Part shown: positions 7,081 to 7,558 of the stretch, piece by piece | Position numbering within the stretch: the first letter of the stretch is position 1 | How the letters are laid out: each line of letters begins with the position of its first letter | Assembly (NCBI GenBank): GCA_017615435.1 | Contig: JAGAAF010000022.1 | Location: 1 to 7,558, forward strand | Origin: Bacteroidales bacterium | Lineage (GTDB): Bacteria; Bacteroidota; Bacteroidia; Bacteroidales; UBA932 | Length of the DNA stretch: 7,558 nt | Reading direction: 5' to 3' | Translations under genes and position numbers: made by a program | The notes under the pieces: generated by a model | Told to the model about the DNA's origin: nothing | What the model saw: the letters and a program-made list of their open reading frames with translations, nothing else | Database searches by the model: none

Positions 7081-7095
7081 CTGACAAAATGTCAG
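7081..7095. promoter_or_regulatory. Perfect 15-base palindrome upstream of clpB, candidate operator
   Basis: CTGACA-AAA-TGTCAG is a perfect inverted repeat with 6-base arms, about 100 bases before the clpB start. Immediately downstream on the minus strand is TATTTTG (7073 to 7067), close to the TAnnTTTG -7 consensus but one T short. The arrangement suggests a regulator-binding site controlling clpB, perhaps in heat or stress response, but I cannot name the regulator. The remaining clpB leader (6985-7066) has no Shine-Dalgarno and ends in an A-rich stretch. The site is not CIRCE. Confidence 0.45.
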
Positions 7096-7105
7096 AAGTG
7101 TGGGG

Positions 7106-7129
7106 GGTGGGGCAACTGCAGCCCCCACC
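7106..7129. repeat. GC-rich hairpin in the comF-clpB intergenic region
   Basis: GGTGGGG (7106-7112) and CCCCACC (7123-7129) form a perfect 7-pair stem with a 10-base loop that itself includes most of CTGCAG. No T tract follows on the minus strand, so as a comF terminator it would be weak. The stretch continuing to about 7136 resembles part of the block at 4862-4880. Confidence 0.35.
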
Positions 7130-7161
7130 GTCGGGCCGGACTGGGTATTTTGCAAACAAGG

Positions 7162-7558
7162 CTATCCGGCAAAGGATAGGGTGGCGAGAGAGATGCGGAC
7201 GTCGGGACCGAAGACTTTTCGCAGGGCGTTGTGGCACTCGGTCAGAGTTGAACCGGTAGTGAATACGTCATCCACTAACAGAATGTGATGGATGTCTCGC
7301 TGTGCATACCCTCGCCAAAAGAACCGAGGGTATGTGCGTTTAGGGCCGTTTTTGCACATACCCTCACCTAAAATGTTGAGGGTATGCACGCCACCTGGAT
7401 TAAGATGTTTGAAAACGGATTTGCGGACGGCAAAGGCGCCGGAGACGTTCCGGGATTTTTCTTCGAGAGATTTGCGGGTTTGGGTGCGGGTCCGGCGGAC
7501 GCGGCGGAGGAGGCGCGGGGCGAAGGCGACCTGGCGGGCGGGCTCGGATTCAGGCGCC
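7162..7558 (-). CDS. comF: ComF-family phosphoribosyltransferase, N-terminus outside window, with in-frame palindromic insertion
   Basis: ComF proteins are type I phosphoribosyltransferase-fold proteins linked in some bacteria to DNA uptake; their reaction is poorly defined. The minus-strand frame is open from the window edge (first full codon at 7557) to the stop at 7162-7164, giving 131 residues of the C-terminal half. Family features are LLRRVRRTRTQTRKS (16-30 of the visible part), LEEKSRNVSGAFAVR (31-45) and the PRPP-binding loop ILLVDDVFTTGST (92-104). A GTG at 7387-7389 is an internal codon, not the start. Between AFAVR and ILLVDD the family normally has about 15 residues; here there are 46. 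The extra 30 or so (VHTLNILGEG through FFWRGYA) are encoded by an 88-base palindromic element, with the frame kept. Whether the protein still works is unknown. It lies upstream of clpB on the same strand. Confidence 0.82.
   Translation of the reverse strand, partial: APESEPARQVAFAPRLLRRVRRTRTQTRKSLEEKSRNVSGAFAVRKSVFKHLNPGGVHTLNILGEGMCKNGPKRTYPRFFWRGYAQRDIHHILLVDDVFTTGSTLTECHNALRKVFGPDVRISLATLSFAG
7302..7389. repeat. Four-arm nested palindromic element inside comF
   Basis: There are four 12-base arms in order: A GTGCATACCCTC (7302-7313), B GAGGGTATGTGC (7326-7337), C GCACATACCCTC (7354-7365), D GAGGGTATGCAC (7378-7389). A and D are exact reverse complements, and so are B and C. A-B and C-D also pair, with two wobble positions. 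The spacers are 12, 16 and 12 bases, so the element can be read as one long nested palindrome or as two 36-base hairpins in tandem, 52 bases apart. The three spacers are not complementary to each other. It lies wholly inside the comF frame and adds about 30 codons. It could be a mobile palindromic element, similar in concept to Rickettsia palindromic elements inserted in genes. Confidence 0.85.

Noticed and set aside
7302..7389. CRISPR array reading of the repeated 12-base motif
   Set aside because: The repeats are inverted, only 12 bases long with 12-16 base spacers, and lie inside an open protein frame; this is a palindromic element, not a CRISPR array.
7162..7389. Separate small gene starting at the GTG at 7389
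   Set aside because: The same frame continues upstream to the window edge with clear ComF motifs, so this GTG is an internal codon that falls at the edge of the palindromic element.

Overview
The window looks like a chromosomal segment from a fairly GC-rich member of the Bacteroidota, probably the order Bacteroidales. The evidence is the protein families present, the gene order bEBP-lptE-TPR protein-secG, start codons without Shine-Dalgarno sequences, and several perfect TAnnTTTG promoter boxes. There is no sign of phage, plasmid, tRNA or CRISPR.

Layout. Positions 1-2082 are on the minus strand: complete rpsL (ribosomal protein S12) and, upstream of it, an outer-membrane lipoprotein with OmpA-like and TPR regions. 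A terminator hairpin and a promoter-like box are packed into the 70 bases between them. A 59-base divergent promoter region follows. Positions 2142-4738 on the plus strand form one tight operon: a sigma-54 activator without a receiver domain, lptE, a small TPR-like protein and secG. Its genes overlap by 4 and 7 bases or are 1 base apart. Three of the four products fit cell-envelope biogenesis (LPS transport, protein export) and its transcriptional control. The operon ends at a strong hairpin that probably also stops transcription from the converging clpB. A GC-rich self-complementary block lies between that hairpin and the clpB stop codon.

Positions 4933-6984 on the minus strand encode an unusual ClpB. 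It has no N-terminal domain, its second Walker A motif has Met in place of Lys, and about 20 or more residues are missing from the second AAA+ module. The first AAA+ module and the coiled-coil middle domain look intact. About 100 bases upstream of its start is a perfect 15-base palindrome. The last gene, partial at the window edge, is a ComF-type phosphoribosyltransferase carrying an 88-base four-arm nested palindrome inside the reading frame, just before its PRPP-binding loop.

The two most unusual points are the in-frame palindromic element in comF and the ClpB that keeps an open frame while lacking key parts of its second motor. Whether either is a described system cannot be settled from this window alone.
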